The notes under the pieces are model-generated. The model saw only the letters and a list, made by a program, of their open reading frames with translations. It ran no database searches and was not told the origin of the DNA. Source: JACDAN01 sp963847235 (GTDB taxonomy: Bacteria > Actinomycetota > Thermoleophilia > Gaiellales > Gaiellaceae). Taken from it: 64,000 bases of DNA. Location of the stretch: assembly GCA_963847235.1 (NCBI GenBank), contig CAWJYU010000013.1:1-64000 (forward strand). Reading direction: 5' to 3'. Position numbers and translations under genes: made by a program. Of the stretch, positions 1 through 8,160 are shown piece after piece (the first letter of the stretch is position 1; each line of letters starts with the position of its first letter).

Positions 1-125
1 AGGCGAGCGTGTTCTGGCCTATTTGATCCACGCTACTTAGCGCGGCAGGCCCTCCGAGCGATGTCAGGCGAGAGCACGCTGGCCCAGCCGAACGCCGCCT
101 CGTTTGCGCGTAGATTGGTGTTGCC

Positions 126-824
126 ATGTCGAGCTGGTACGACGCCTGGGCGGACCGATACGCGGAGTCGTCGAATGGCGACAGCGCTGACGTTCCGTTC
201 TACGTCGGGCTTGCCCGTGAGGCTGACGGGCTGGTGGTCGAGCTTGCCGTTGGTACCGGGCGAGTTGCGATTCCGGTCGCTCAGGCAACGGGCAGGCTTG
301 TGGTCGGGATTGACTCTTCGCGCGGGATGCTCGCGCAGGCACGACTGCGCGCGGCTGAGCAGGGAGTCGAGCTCGACCTGCGCGAAGGCGACATACGGGA
401 GCTTGAACTCGAGGAACCCGCGGCGTTGATCTACTGCCCCGGCCGGTCTCTGCTGCATCTGCCCACCTGGGCCGATCGTCGCCGCTGCTTCGAGCGCGTC
501 GCGGCGTCGCTGCTGCCTAACGGTCGCTTCGCCTGGAACGCATTCGCCTTCGACCATCACATTGCATCCGCGATAGACGGGCAGCACGCCGACGCCAACC
601 CCGGAGTACCGGTGCCGCACACGAACCACTACAGCGTCAGCGATAACCGAGTCGACATCACCTTGGACGACGGTGGAACCGGCTCGCTCTGGTGGGCAAC
701 CAAGAACGAATGGCTGGGGCTCCTCGACGTCGCGGGCCTGCGCCTCGAAGCTCTCTATGGCGGATTCGCCGGGGAACCGCTCGACGACGACAGCCGTGAG
801 TACATCTTCGTGGCCCATCGGTAA
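126..824 (+). CDS. Class I SAM-dependent methyltransferase
   Basis: A 232-residue soluble protein with a Rossmann-type methyltransferase fold. Motif I (the glycine-rich SAM loop, VELAVGTGRVAIPVA) lies near residues 37-52, the acidic residue that would bind the SAM ribose follows in VVGIDSS, and a motif-II-like LREGDIREL comes near residue 90. The length matches single-domain family members. The start MSSWYDAWADRYAE fits the usual first helix of this group. The C-terminal part sets the substrate in this family and carries no motif I recognise, so the acceptor is unknown. The flanking genes give no pathway context. The class is secure; the specific reaction is not. Confidence 0.85.
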   Translation: MSSWYDAWADRYAESSNGDSADVPFYVGLAREADGLVVELAVGTGRVAIPVAQATGRLVVGIDSSRGMLAQARLRAAEQGVELDLREGDIRELELEEPAALIYCPGRSLLHLPTWADRRRCFERVAASLLPNGRFAWNAFAFDHHIASAIDGQHADANPGVPVPHTNHYSVSDNRVDITLDDGGTGSLWWATKNEWLGLLDVAGLRLEALYGGFAGEPLDDDSREYIFVAHR

Positions 825-902
825 GCGCTCAGCCTGGCCGTCATGACAGCGCCAGGGACATTCCCGCATCACTGGCGCAAGCGAGCGTCACGCGGCTGGC
901 AG

Positions 903-1277
903 CTAGCGGTCGTCCCCGTGGAAGACCGCTTCGACGTTGTTCCCGTCCGGGTCAATGACGAACGCTGCGTAATACCCGGCGTGGTAATGCGGGCGAAGAC
1001 CCGGCGCGCCGTTGTCGCGACCGCCGGCTTCGACCGCGGCGCGGTGGAACTTGTCAACGGTAGCTCGGTCGGCTGCGGCGAAGGCCACATGAACGGGAGC
1101 GGCCGGGGGTTCCCCTTCCCCGATCCAGAAATCTCCACCGCCCTCGATGGCGAACCCAGGCCCCTGCGAGCTCTCCACTACCTTCACTCCGAACGGCTCG
1201 AGGGCCTGCTCGTAGAAGGTGCGGCTGCGCCTCACGTCACGTACTCGCAGGGCCAAGTGGTCGATGAGGGGAAGCAT
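903..1277 (-). CDS. VOC (glyoxalase/bleomycin-resistance) family protein
   Basis: A 124-residue single-domain protein of the vicinal-oxygen-chelate superfamily. It opens with IDHLALRVRDVRRSRTFYEQAL, the usual first strand and helix with a metal-ligand His near residue 5. It ends with the FVIDPDGNNVEAVFHG signature, whose Glu is the usual second metal ligand. A central segment (HVAFAAADRATVDKF) starts the second beta-alpha-beta-beta-beta module. I start at the ATG just before LPLIDHL; an in-frame ATG at 1301 would add eight residues, and neither has a clear ribosome-binding site. Family members include isomerases, dioxygenases and resistance proteins. The substrate cannot be read from the sequence. 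Confidence 0.85.
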   Translation of the reverse strand: MLPLIDHLALRVRDVRRSRTFYEQALEPFGVKVVESSQGPGFAIEGGGDFWIGEGEPPAAPVHVAFAAADRATVDKFHRAAVEAGGRDNGAPGLRPHYHAGYYAAFVIDPDGNNVEAVFHGDDR

Positions 1278-1399
1278 CACGGGCAGCGACACGCCCTTCA
1301 TCGTAGAGCGCGATCTTCGGCAACTGTCAGTCCGACGTCGACGCAGCGACCCGAGCATGGGCTGAGGCGATCGACGAGGAGTCGCTGGCAGGCATTTAG

Positions 1400-1759
1400 C
1401 TGCGCGGCGTTCGAGGCGCCGACATCTTGGACAGCCTCCTGACACCGACCGGCCTCGGGCTCGCCACTCTTTTCCTATCGCTCTTCGTCGTGGTTCGCGG
1501 CACTCCGTCGCTGCTCTGGCTTCGCGAGCTGCGGCCCCGGCGGACGATCAGCCTTGCGCTGTGCAGCGCGACCGGGCTCCCGCTGATCGTGGCGATTGTG
1601 GGGATCGGGACCGAGCGAGGCGCCATCGCGCCGGATGTCGGTGCGTCGCTGATCGGCGCGGGCATGGTCTCGGTGCTCGTGCTGCCCCTGCTGGCCACCG
1701 GGATCGCGAGTCGGGGATCAACCCGCCTCGACGATCTGGACTCGACCTCTCCGGCCTAG
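1400..1759 (+). pseudogene. C-terminal relic of a Kef/CPA2-type cation:proton antiporter
   Basis: An open frame that follows a stop at 1397-1399. It encodes only what resembles the last three to four membrane helices of a CPA2 (Kef-like) cation:proton antiporter: a TTG-initiated stretch with LATLFLSLFVVVRGTPSLLWL, then ATGLPLIVAIVGIGTERG, then GAGMVSVLVLPLLATGIA. Full family members have 10-13 helices and about 400 residues. The roughly 280 upstream residues are absent, and the preceding 120 bases hold no recognisable antiporter sequence. It could be expressed as a small membrane peptide, but a deletion remnant is more likely. It ends five bases before the efflux transporter gene. Confidence 0.55.
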
Positions 1760-1763
1760 GTCG

Positions 1764-3362
1764 ATGAGCGATTCCGTCGCAGGCGCAGGAGGGGCCGAAG
1801 CGGGCAAGGAGCAGAGCACGAGCCCTGAGCGTTCGGGCCTGGTCCTGATCTCGCTCATCAGCGTCGCGGCGGTCGCCAACCTCAACCTGGCGGTGGCGAA
1901 CGTCGCGCTTCCGTCGATCGGCGAGGAGTTCGATTCGGGGCAGACGACGCTCAACCTGATTGCGGTCGGCTACTCGCTAGGGCTGGCCGCGTCGGTGCTG
2001 TATTTCGGCGCGGTCGGCGATCGTTACGGACGCAAGCTGATGCTGATCCTCGGCATGGCGGTTTCGGTTCCGGCGTGCCTGCTTGCTGCCTTCGCCCCGA
2101 GCGACGAAGTGCTCTTCGCCGCCCGCGTGCTCGGAGGGCTGTCCGCCGGGATGGCGTTCCCGACGACGCTCGCCCTGATCACTGCGCTCTGGGCAGGACC
2201 TGGGCGCACCAGAGCGATCGCACTCTGGTCCGGCATCGGCGGCGCCGTCTCCTCGCTCGGCCCCGTGCTCTCGGGCGCGCTGCTCGAGGAGTTCTGGTGG
2301 GGGTCCGTCTTCCTTCTCACGCTGCCGCTCGCGGCCGTTGCGCTCCTCATGGCCGTCGTCTTCGTGCCGAGCCACGTGAACGAAGCGACCGACCCGGTCG
2401 ACAACCTGGGCGGGATCCTGTCGGTCGTCCTCGTGGCGGCGCTCGTTCTCTCGATCAACTTCGCCCCCGTTCCGGACAAGGGGACACTGGCTCTGGGACT
2501 GGCAGCAATCGCAGCCGCGGCGCTGATCGCTTTTCTCGTCCGTCAGCGTCGCGCGGCGAGCCCCCTCTACGACCTTCGGGTTGCAGGGCGCCGTGTCTTC
2601 TGGGTCGCGGCAACCGCCGGAGTGATTGTTTTCGGAACGCTCATGGGCGCGATGTTCATCGGTCAGCAGTTCCAGCAGAACGTGCTCGGCTACTCCACCT
2701 TCGAGGCCGGGCTTTCGATCCTGCCGGCCGCTGCGTGCATGGTCGTGGTTGCGCCCCGCTCGGCGAAGCTCGTCGAGGCTCGTGGCGCACGGGTCACGCT
2801 GCTCGCCGGCTACCTCTTCTGTTTCCTCGGCTTCCTCACCATGCTGCTGCTCTGGAACGAGGGCATCTCCTACTGGCGCATCGCTCTCGCCTACTCGCTG
2901 GTCGGGATCGGTGTCGGGTTCGCAGGCACGCCCGCCTCGCACTCCCTCACCGGCTCTGTGCCGGTGCGGCGTGCCGGGATGGCGTCGGGGACGGCGGACC
3001 TCCAGCGCGACCTCGGCGGCGCGATCATGCAGTCGATCCTCGGCGCGCTGCTCACCGCCGGCTACGCGGCGGCGATCGGCGCGGCGATCGCCGCCTCGCC
3101 GGACAGGGAGGAGGTCACGGACGGCGTCGCAGCCCAGCTGACGAAGTCGTTCGCCAGCGCGGAGGCGATCGCCGAGCAGCACCCGCAGTACGCCGGCCAG
3201 ATAACGGCCGCGGCGAAGGAGTCCTTCCTCGACGGCGCCGACTGGGCCTACACGGCCGGAATCGTCGCCATCCTGCTCGGTGCAGCGCTGGTCTTCCTCC
3301 GCTTTCCTCGCAGGGAGGAGGAACAGCGGTTGCTCGCCCAGTACCAGGCCGAGGACACCTGA
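1764..3362 (+). CDS. MFS transporter, DHA2 (EmrB/QacA-type) family
   Basis: A 532-residue polytopic membrane protein with about 14 hydrophobic segments, the size and helix count of the DHA2 drug:H+ antiporters. MFS motif A is visible as GDRYGRK at residues 85-91 between helices 2 and 3, and the first helix carries VANVALPSIGEEF, the usual DHA2 opening. A long periplasmic-type loop (residues about 440-490) precedes the last helix. The family exports lipophilic cations, antibiotics or dyes by proton antiport. The substrate is not predictable here. It lies just after the antiporter relic and is convergent with the universal stress protein gene. No dedicated regulator is adjacent. Confidence 0.9.
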   Translation: MSDSVAGAGGAEAGKEQSTSPERSGLVLISLISVAAVANLNLAVANVALPSIGEEFDSGQTTLNLIAVGYSLGLAASVLYFGAVGDRYGRKLMLILGMAVSVPACLLAAFAPSDEVLFAARVLGGLSAGMAFPTTLALITALWAGPGRTRAIALWSGIGGAVSSLGPVLSGALLEEFWWGSVFLLTLPLAAVALLMAVVFVPSHVNEATDPVDNLGGILSVVLVAALVLSINFAPVPDKGTLALGLAAIAAAALIAFLVRQRRAASPLYDLRVAGRRVFWVAATAGVIVFGTLMGAMFIGQQFQQNVLGYSTFEAGLSILPAAACMVVVAPRSAKLVEARGARVTLLAGYLFCFLGFLTMLLLWNEGISYWRIALAYSLVGIGVGFAGTPASHSLTGSVPVRRAGMASGTADLQRDLGGAIMQSILGALLTAGYAAAIGAAIAASPDREEVTDGVAAQLTKSFASAEAIAEQHPQYAGQITAAAKESFLDGADWAYTAGIVAILLGAALVFLRFPRREEEQRLLAQYQAEDT

Positions 3363-3410
3363 ACACCCCCGCATTAACTGGAACGGGAGCTGAAGGAAGC
3401 ATGAGGGCCT

Positions 3411-3854
3411 CTACTCGGCGACGATCACGTCGCAGCCGGCGTCGCGCTTGATCTGGGTGGCGACGTCCGGGCCGAAGATTCGTGCGAGCAGCCCGTGGTG
3501 ATGCGAGCCGATCACGATCAGCTCGGCCCCGCGATCCTTGGCCGCTTCAACGATCTCGTTTGCGGGGTCGCCCGCGGCCCACATGTACTCGCCCGTGAGA
3601 CCCGCGGACTCGATGCGCTCTCTGGCCTGCGCGAGTATCGGTTCGAGCTCGGGCGGCTCGACGAGTGGGATCATCCGTGCCGGCGAGTCGTCCAGCGTGC
3701 CGAAGTTCTGCGGACCCTCGGGGTTCAGCGGCATCTCCGCGACGGCGACGACGACGAGCTGCGCGCGGGCGCTGCGCGCCTCGTCGATCGCGCGGTCGAG
3801 CGCTTGGCTCGAGCGCTCCGCTCCGTCGTAACCGACGACGATCGTGGAGACCAC
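3411..3854 (-). CDS. Universal stress protein (UspA family)
   Basis: A 147-residue single Usp domain. The N-terminus STIVVGYDGAERSSQALDRA is the canonical first strand with the nucleotide-contacting Asp. The C-terminal end has GSHHHGLLARIFGPDVA followed by a Cys-Asp-Val-Ile-Val strand. In ATP-binding members this loop ends G-[ST]; here it ends G-P-D, so nucleotide binding may be altered or absent. The usual GxVaxxIvxAA spacing is kept in GDPANEIVEAAKDRGAELIVIGS. I use the GTG at 3854 because it places the first strand normally. An ATG at 3890 would add twelve atypical residues. Role by family: a stress-induced cytoplasmic protein. Confidence 0.85.
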   Translation of the reverse strand: MVSTIVVGYDGAERSSQALDRAIDEARSARAQLVVVAVAEMPLNPEGPQNFGTLDDSPARMIPLVEPPELEPILAQARERIESAGLTGEYMWAAGDPANEIVEAAKDRGAELIVIGSHHHGLLARIFGPDVATQIKRDAGCDVIVAE

Positions 3855-3935
3855 GACGCAACGATAAGCGTTTAGACCCGCCCGCAACATTGTTCCGACG
3901 GGATGAAGCCGTCGCTGCTCATTCGCGCTGGCCTC

Positions 3936-4625
3936 TCAACCGGGAGGCCCGGGCAGCTGTGCGAGCTGCACGACGGAGAAGACGAGCAGCACTGCGCCGA
4001 CCGCGACCAACCCGTAGCGGACGCCGCGAAGCGGGAACTGCGTACTGATGCCAACGAGGAAGAGGACAGTGGCGAGAAAGACTGTCGTCCTGACGTAGTC
4101 GTCCGATCGTTCTCCGGCTTCCACGCCTTCTGCAAACGCCGCATCTGCCTCTCGGTCGAGCCGCGCCGCCCTCGCCAGCTGCGGCTGCCGGTACTGCGGC
4201 ATGTAGCTCGGCCCAGGGGGCGCCTGCGGATTCGACTCCGGGTTCGTCGCGCGCCAGGCATCGAACGCTGTCCGGAACTCGGGGCGGAAGCGGCGTTCGG
4301 CGAGCGCCATCGCCGGCTCGCTGCCCGCGGTGTACGCCGCGAACCAGGCCTCGAAGGTCGAGGAGTCGAAGTTGCGCAGCTCCAACGCCTCGAGGTTGCC
4401 CCGGTTCGCCTCTGTTTGCGCAGCCAACGCCTCGGCGAGCGCAACGCGCGACTCGGTGCTCCACTTCGCGGCCGCGTAGCCCGACCACCCTGCCAGGAGA
4501 GCGACCAGCGACAGGAGCACGGCTTCTGCGATCGAGAGGATGCGATCGCGCTGTTCGCGGGTCGTGTGCCGTGAGTGATGCTCGATCTCCTTCCCGACCT
4601 CCGGCGCCGCAAGTCCCTCCGGCAT
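3936..4625 (-). CDS. Conserved membrane protein of unknown function
   Basis: A 229-residue protein with one hydrophobic segment near residues 35-55 (ILSIAEAVLLSLVALLAGWSG) and two near the C-terminus (residues about 170-190 and 200-220). Between them is a long soluble, helix-rich and alanine-rich part that begins with KWSTESRVALAEALAAQTEANRG. The topology (one helix, a 110-residue domain, a terminal hairpin) is that of a recurrent bacterial family of unknown role. It is the last gene of an apparent operon: its start lies 16 bases after the debranching-like gene stop, with a gcggag site upstream. Nothing in it points to an enzymatic role. It may anchor or accompany the upstream enzyme, but this is inference. 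Confidence 0.7.
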   Translation of the reverse strand: MPEGLAAPEVGKEIEHHSRHTTREQRDRILSIAEAVLLSLVALLAGWSGYAAAKWSTESRVALAEALAAQTEANRGNLEALELRNFDSSTFEAWFAAYTAGSEPAMALAERRFRPEFRTAFDAWRATNPESNPQAPPGPSYMPQYRQPQLARAARLDREADAAFAEGVEAGERSDDYVRTTVFLATVLFLVGISTQFPLRGVRYGLVAVGAVLLVFSVVQLAQLPGPPG

Positions 4626-4641
4626 TGAGTCGCGCTCCGCG

Positions 4642-6723
4642 CTAGACGCCGGCCCGGGACCGCCCACCAGCACGCAGCGGAGCGGGCGGAACACGCCCCC
4701 GCGCGAAGGCGTCGACCCGGCCCCAGCGCCCCGGAATGTCGAGCAGCGCGAGCAGCCCGATGCTCTCGGGAAGCACGGGGTCGACCACGAGGTTGTCGCC
4801 GATCGGCTCGAGCCCCAGCATGGTGCGCAGCAGGAGCAGCGGGGCTCCGGTCGACCACGCTTGGGGACTGCACGCGGTCGGATACTGGACCGGGTACTTG
4901 GTCACGCCACGCTCGTAGCCGCCGAACGCCTCTGGGAGCCGGCCCTCGAAGAACTCCGCGGCGTCGAGGATCCCGGCGGCGATCTGGGCTGCCTCCTCTT
5001 TGAAGCCGTAGTTCCGGAGGCCCCAGGCCACGAACGAGCTGTCGAACGGCCAGACGGTTCCGACGTGGTAGCCGATCGGGTTGTAGCGCCCCTCACCTTC
5101 GGCCAGGGTACGGACGCCCCAGCCGGAGAAGAGCCGCGGCCCGAGCAGGTGGCGGGCGACGGCCTTCGCCTTCGACTTGTCAACGATGCCGCTCCAGAGC
5201 AGGTGGCCGTTGTTCGAAGTCAGCGATTCGACCTGGTTGCCCTCGGTGTCGAGCGCCAGCGCGAAGTACTCGCCGTCCGAGACCCAGAAGTCGCGGTTGA
5301 AGCGCCGCTTGAGGTCGGCCGCCTCCCGCTCCAGCTCGTCGGCGAAAGCCGAGTCCTTCCAGATGCTCCGCGCCAGCCGGGCGCCGCGCACTTTCGCGTC
5401 GTAGGCGTAGCCCTGCAGCTCGCAGGTCGCGCGTGGGAAGCCCGGCAGCCGACCGTCGCGGTACGAGATCGAGTCCCACGAGTCCTTCCAGCACTGGTTC
5501 TCGAGGCCGGTCTCCTCGTTGCGACGCCGGTACCAGATGTACCCGTTGCCCATCAGGTCCGCGTATTCGTCGATCCACTTCAACGCGGCCCGAGCTTCGT
5601 GCTCGAGGTCCCGTACGAGGCGACGATCTCCCGTCCAGCGTTCGTACTCGTCCAGGAGGACGACGTAGAGCGGGGTTGCGTCGGCCGAGCCGAAGTAGGG
5701 CGAGTGGGGACGCTCCTCGAACGCCGTCAGCTCGCCGTAACGCATCTCGTGGAGGATCCGGCCTGGATCCTCGTCCCGGAAATCGTCGACGCGGCTTCCC
5801 TGCCAGTCGCCGAGAGCCTTCAACGTGGTCGCGGCGAGCTCGGGCGTGAAGGGGAGCGCCTGAAGGCTCGTGAAGATGCTGTCGCGGCCGAACATGGTCA
5901 TGAACCACGGAAGCCCTGCGGCCGGTAGGGTCCTTCTCCCTCCGATGACGGGCGGAGAGAAGCGCAGAGCGGCCAGATCAACGAGGCTGCGGCGGTACGT
6001 CGCCTTGAGCGAGTCCCAGTCACACTCGAGCCGCGGCGCGTCGTCGATCCACCGTTGGAGGCTCCGCTCCATGTTCGGTCTCGCCTGCCTCTTGCCCCGC
6101 TCGTACTTGGGCCGAGCGTAGTTTCCCCCGGCGCCGGCGGCCGTGACCACGTCGAGGTCGGTAGTCCACGATCCGTGGGGCTCGATCTTGACCCTGAAGG
6201 TCAGGCCCTTCCTGTCCAGCTTGGCGGGAGCGGACGCGGAGATAATGGTCACCCGTTCAAACGCCTGCCGGCGGTACCCGAGCACGAGGCGTTTCTTGTC
6301 GATCTTCGTGTAGTAGCGCCCCTTCTTGTCGAGGGCGTCCTTGACCTCGAACAGGTCGGCGAAATCGCTGGCGGCATCGACGCGAATGGTCAGGTCGACC
6401 GGCTGCTCGTCGTGGTTCAGGATCGTGAGCTCCTCGTGGAAGCCGTCACCGACGGCGCGCCGGCGAATCACCGAGAGCTTGGAGTCCACGTAGACGGTGC
6501 CCGTGCCCGGAACGAGGAAGAAACGCGCCTCGAAGTACTGCAGGTCGTCGACCGAGAGCGAAGTAAGGCGCTCGCCGTTCACCGTCAAGACCCAGGTCGA
6601 GAGAAAGCGGTTGTCGAATGAGAACAGTCCCGTTGGATCGGTCATCGAAGCCTCGATGTCCCCGCGCGAGTCGCTGACGACGAACGTGTTGCCGTCGAGG
6701 ATCCTGATGAGATCTTCGCTCAT
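4642..6723 (-). CDS. Glycogen debranching enzyme-like (amylo-alpha-1,6-glucosidase family) protein
   Basis: A 693-residue protein. Residues 1-200 form the beta-rich N-terminal domain found in bacterial debranching-type enzymes (opening LDGNTFVVSDSRGDIE, then DPTGLFSFDNRFLS). Residues about 230-640 form an (alpha/alpha)6 barrel typical of GH63/GH15-like glucosidases, with PWFMTMFGRDSIFTSLQALP and the late GYHVGTVWPFDSSFVAWGL signature. Family members hydrolyse alpha-1,6 branches of glycogen or related glucans in the cytoplasm. No signal peptide is present. The final 25 residues are Arg/Ala-rich and look unlike a natural barrel end, so a late frame error is possible. Its ATG overlaps the SCP2 gene stop (ATGA). 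Confidence 0.85.
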   Translation of the reverse strand: MSEDLIRILDGNTFVVSDSRGDIEASMTDPTGLFSFDNRFLSTWVLTVNGERLTSLSVDDLQYFEARFFLVPGTGTVYVDSKLSVIRRRAVGDGFHEELTILNHDEQPVDLTIRVDAASDFADLFEVKDALDKKGRYYTKIDKKRLVLGYRRQAFERVTIISASAPAKLDRKGLTFRVKIEPHGSWTTDLDVVTAAGAGGNYARPKYERGKRQARPNMERSLQRWIDDAPRLECDWDSLKATYRRSLVDLAALRFSPPVIGGRRTLPAAGLPWFMTMFGRDSIFTSLQALPFTPELAATTLKALGDWQGSRVDDFRDEDPGRILHEMRYGELTAFEERPHSPYFGSADATPLYVVLLDEYERWTGDRRLVRDLEHEARAALKWIDEYADLMGNGYIWYRRRNEETGLENQCWKDSWDSISYRDGRLPGFPRATCELQGYAYDAKVRGARLARSIWKDSAFADELEREAADLKRRFNRDFWVSDGEYFALALDTEGNQVESLTSNNGHLLWSGIVDKSKAKAVARHLLGPRLFSGWGVRTLAEGEGRYNPIGYHVGTVWPFDSSFVAWGLRNYGFKEEAAQIAAGILDAAEFFEGRLPEAFGGYERGVTKYPVQYPTACSPQAWSTGAPLLLLRTMLGLEPIGDNLVVDPVLPESIGLLALLDIPGRWGRVDAFARGRVPPAPLRAGGRSRAGV

Positions 6724-7061
6724 GACCTCTGCCGCTCAGGGGCAGGGAAGAGCTTCTGGAAGCGGACCAGCAATGTCCGGTCTCCCTCGATGCCGACCTC
6801 GCCGCGGAGCACCGCAGCCATGGCGTTCTGCTTTCCGGCCGCGATCCCGTCGAAGAGGGACTTTTTCGCGCGCACGACGCAGTCGGCCTTCCCATTCCGA
6901 TGTGAGATCGAGACATCGCCGTTCTCGATGTCGATCAGCCAGCGTGTCGTCCTCTTGCCGTTTTTGAGATCGAAGCGAAGCGTGCCCTGCGTCGTCTCCA
7001 GCAAGGGCTCGTGGCCGCGCGCCTCGAGATTGCTGAAGAACTCGGTGGTGGCGTCGGTCAT
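6720..7061 (-). CDS. SCP2 sterol-carrier-like domain protein
   Basis: A 113-residue protein that is a single SCP2 domain: an N-terminal helix (TTEFFSNLEARGHEPLL), strands with TLRFDLKNGKRTTRWLIDIENGDVSIS, the ADCVVRAKKSLFDGIAAGKQNAMAAVLRGEV segment typical of the family, and a final LLVRFQKLFP helix. Such domains bind lipids or fatty-acyl groups in a hydrophobic tunnel, or serve as accessory domains. The start is fixed by a strong GAGGAGG ribosome-binding site seven bases upstream. It leads a three-gene operon whose second gene overlaps it by four bases, an unusual pairing of a lipid-binding domain with a glucan-active enzyme. The ligand is unknown. Confidence 0.85.
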   Translation of the reverse strand: MTDATTEFFSNLEARGHEPLLETTQGTLRFDLKNGKRTTRWLIDIENGDVSISHRNGKADCVVRAKKSLFDGIAAGKQNAMAAVLRGEVGIEGDRTLLVRFQKLFPAPERQRS

Positions 7062-7197
7062 TCGTCCTCCTCGCCCCATCGAAACGAGTCGGTCTCGGCG
7101 AGGCATCACCCGGACCGCATGAAGTGCCGCGTCGTGGGCGGATGAATTCTCGGGTCCTCGGCGTTCAACTTAGTAGGCGCTAACTGGAGGGGGAACC

Positions 7198-8160
7198 ATG
7201 CTCGACGTCGCGAGAAGCGAGACGGTGCGCGGAGGCCAGCAGCTCCGCGTCAGCCGAACGGCGCCTCGCCGCGTTGCAGGCGCCGGCTCGAAGCTCCTGC
7301 TGGTTGCGAACGCGAATGCCAGCGGCCTCAACGGCAGCCGGGGAACGGTCGACCGGGTGTCGTCACTTCTGCACTCATTCGGCGCTTCCGTCGAGACCCG
7401 CTGGACGGCCTCGCCCGGCGAGCTCGACGAGCTCGTCTCCGAGGAGGAGCGGCGCGTCGTCCTGGTCGGCGGCGATGGAACGTTGCACGCGATCGCGAAC
7501 ATCCACGGGCACAGGCCCGAGGTCGCGCTCCTCCCCCGGGGGCGGGCAAACAACATCGCACGGGCGCTCGGTGTCCCGCTCGACCTGAAGTCGGCCGCCC
7601 GGCTCGCCGTCCAGGGAATCGCCCATCCGATCGACGGGATCGCTGTCGAGGCGCCCGGGGTTGCGATGACGGCGCTCGAAGGGGTGAGCGTCGGCTTCCA
7701 GGCGCAGGCGCGTGCGCTCTACCGCGGTGTGAACTCGGCGGACACTGCGGCCGGTGTCTCGGCGGCGATCCGCGCGTTCGCTCGCTTCGAGCCGGTCTCG
7801 GTCGCGCTGGAGGTGGACGGTGAGCTCGAGGTGCGCCGCCTCGGCCAGCTCTTCGTCGCCAACTTCCCGCTGTTCGGCCCCCGCCTCGCGGTCGCGCCCG
7901 GCGCGGATCCCGGCGACGGCCTGCTCGAGCTGGTAGAGATCGACGCCGGAAGCCGGGCGAGCCTGGGCGTGCAGCTCGCGCGGGTGAAGCGGGGCACGCA
8001 CATTGGCCGGGGCGGTGTTCGGATTCGGTCTGCCCGGCATGTTCGGCTCGCCGTGCGGGGAGGTTCGCCGGTCGTGGCTGACACGACGGTCCTGCGCGCC
8101 ACGAGGGTCGAGGTGGCCGTCCGGCCGCGCGCAATCGACGTCGTGGGGCCCAGTCGATGA
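7198..8160 (+). CDS. YegS/DagK-type lipid kinase
   Basis: A 320-residue member of the diacylglycerol-kinase catalytic superfamily. The N-terminal domain starts near residue 32 (KLLLVANANASG, nucleotide-binding strand and loop) and carries the signature GGDGT at residues 91-95, followed by LLPRGRANNIARALGVP, which matches the family's P-x-G-T-x-N-D-x-A loop with R-A-N replacing T-x-N-D. The C-terminal beta-sandwich contains DGIAVE and the usual LPLFGPRLAVAPGADPGDGLLELV block. The role by family is ATP-dependent phosphorylation of diacylglycerol, sphingosine-like or other lipids at the membrane. A strong ggaggggg site precedes the ATG. It overlaps the next gene by four bases, so both are probably translated together. 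Confidence 0.88.
   Translation: MLDVARSETVRGGQQLRVSRTAPRRVAGAGSKLLLVANANASGLNGSRGTVDRVSSLLHSFGASVETRWTASPGELDELVSEEERRVVLVGGDGTLHAIANIHGHRPEVALLPRGRANNIARALGVPLDLKSAARLAVQGIAHPIDGIAVEAPGVAMTALEGVSVGFQAQARALYRGVNSADTAAGVSAAIRAFARFEPVSVALEVDGELEVRRLGQLFVANFPLFGPRLAVAPGADPGDGLLELVEIDAGSRASLGVQLARVKRGTHIGRGGVRIRSARHVRLAVRGGSPVVADTTVLRATRVEVAVRPRAIDVVGPSR

Noticed and set aside
1..125. A possible gene end or RNA at the left edge
   Set aside because: I see no stable fold, gene end or repeat in these 125 bases.
33..872. A 279-residue minus-strand frame at the left edge
   Set aside because: It is antisense to the methyltransferase and has no family-like sequence.
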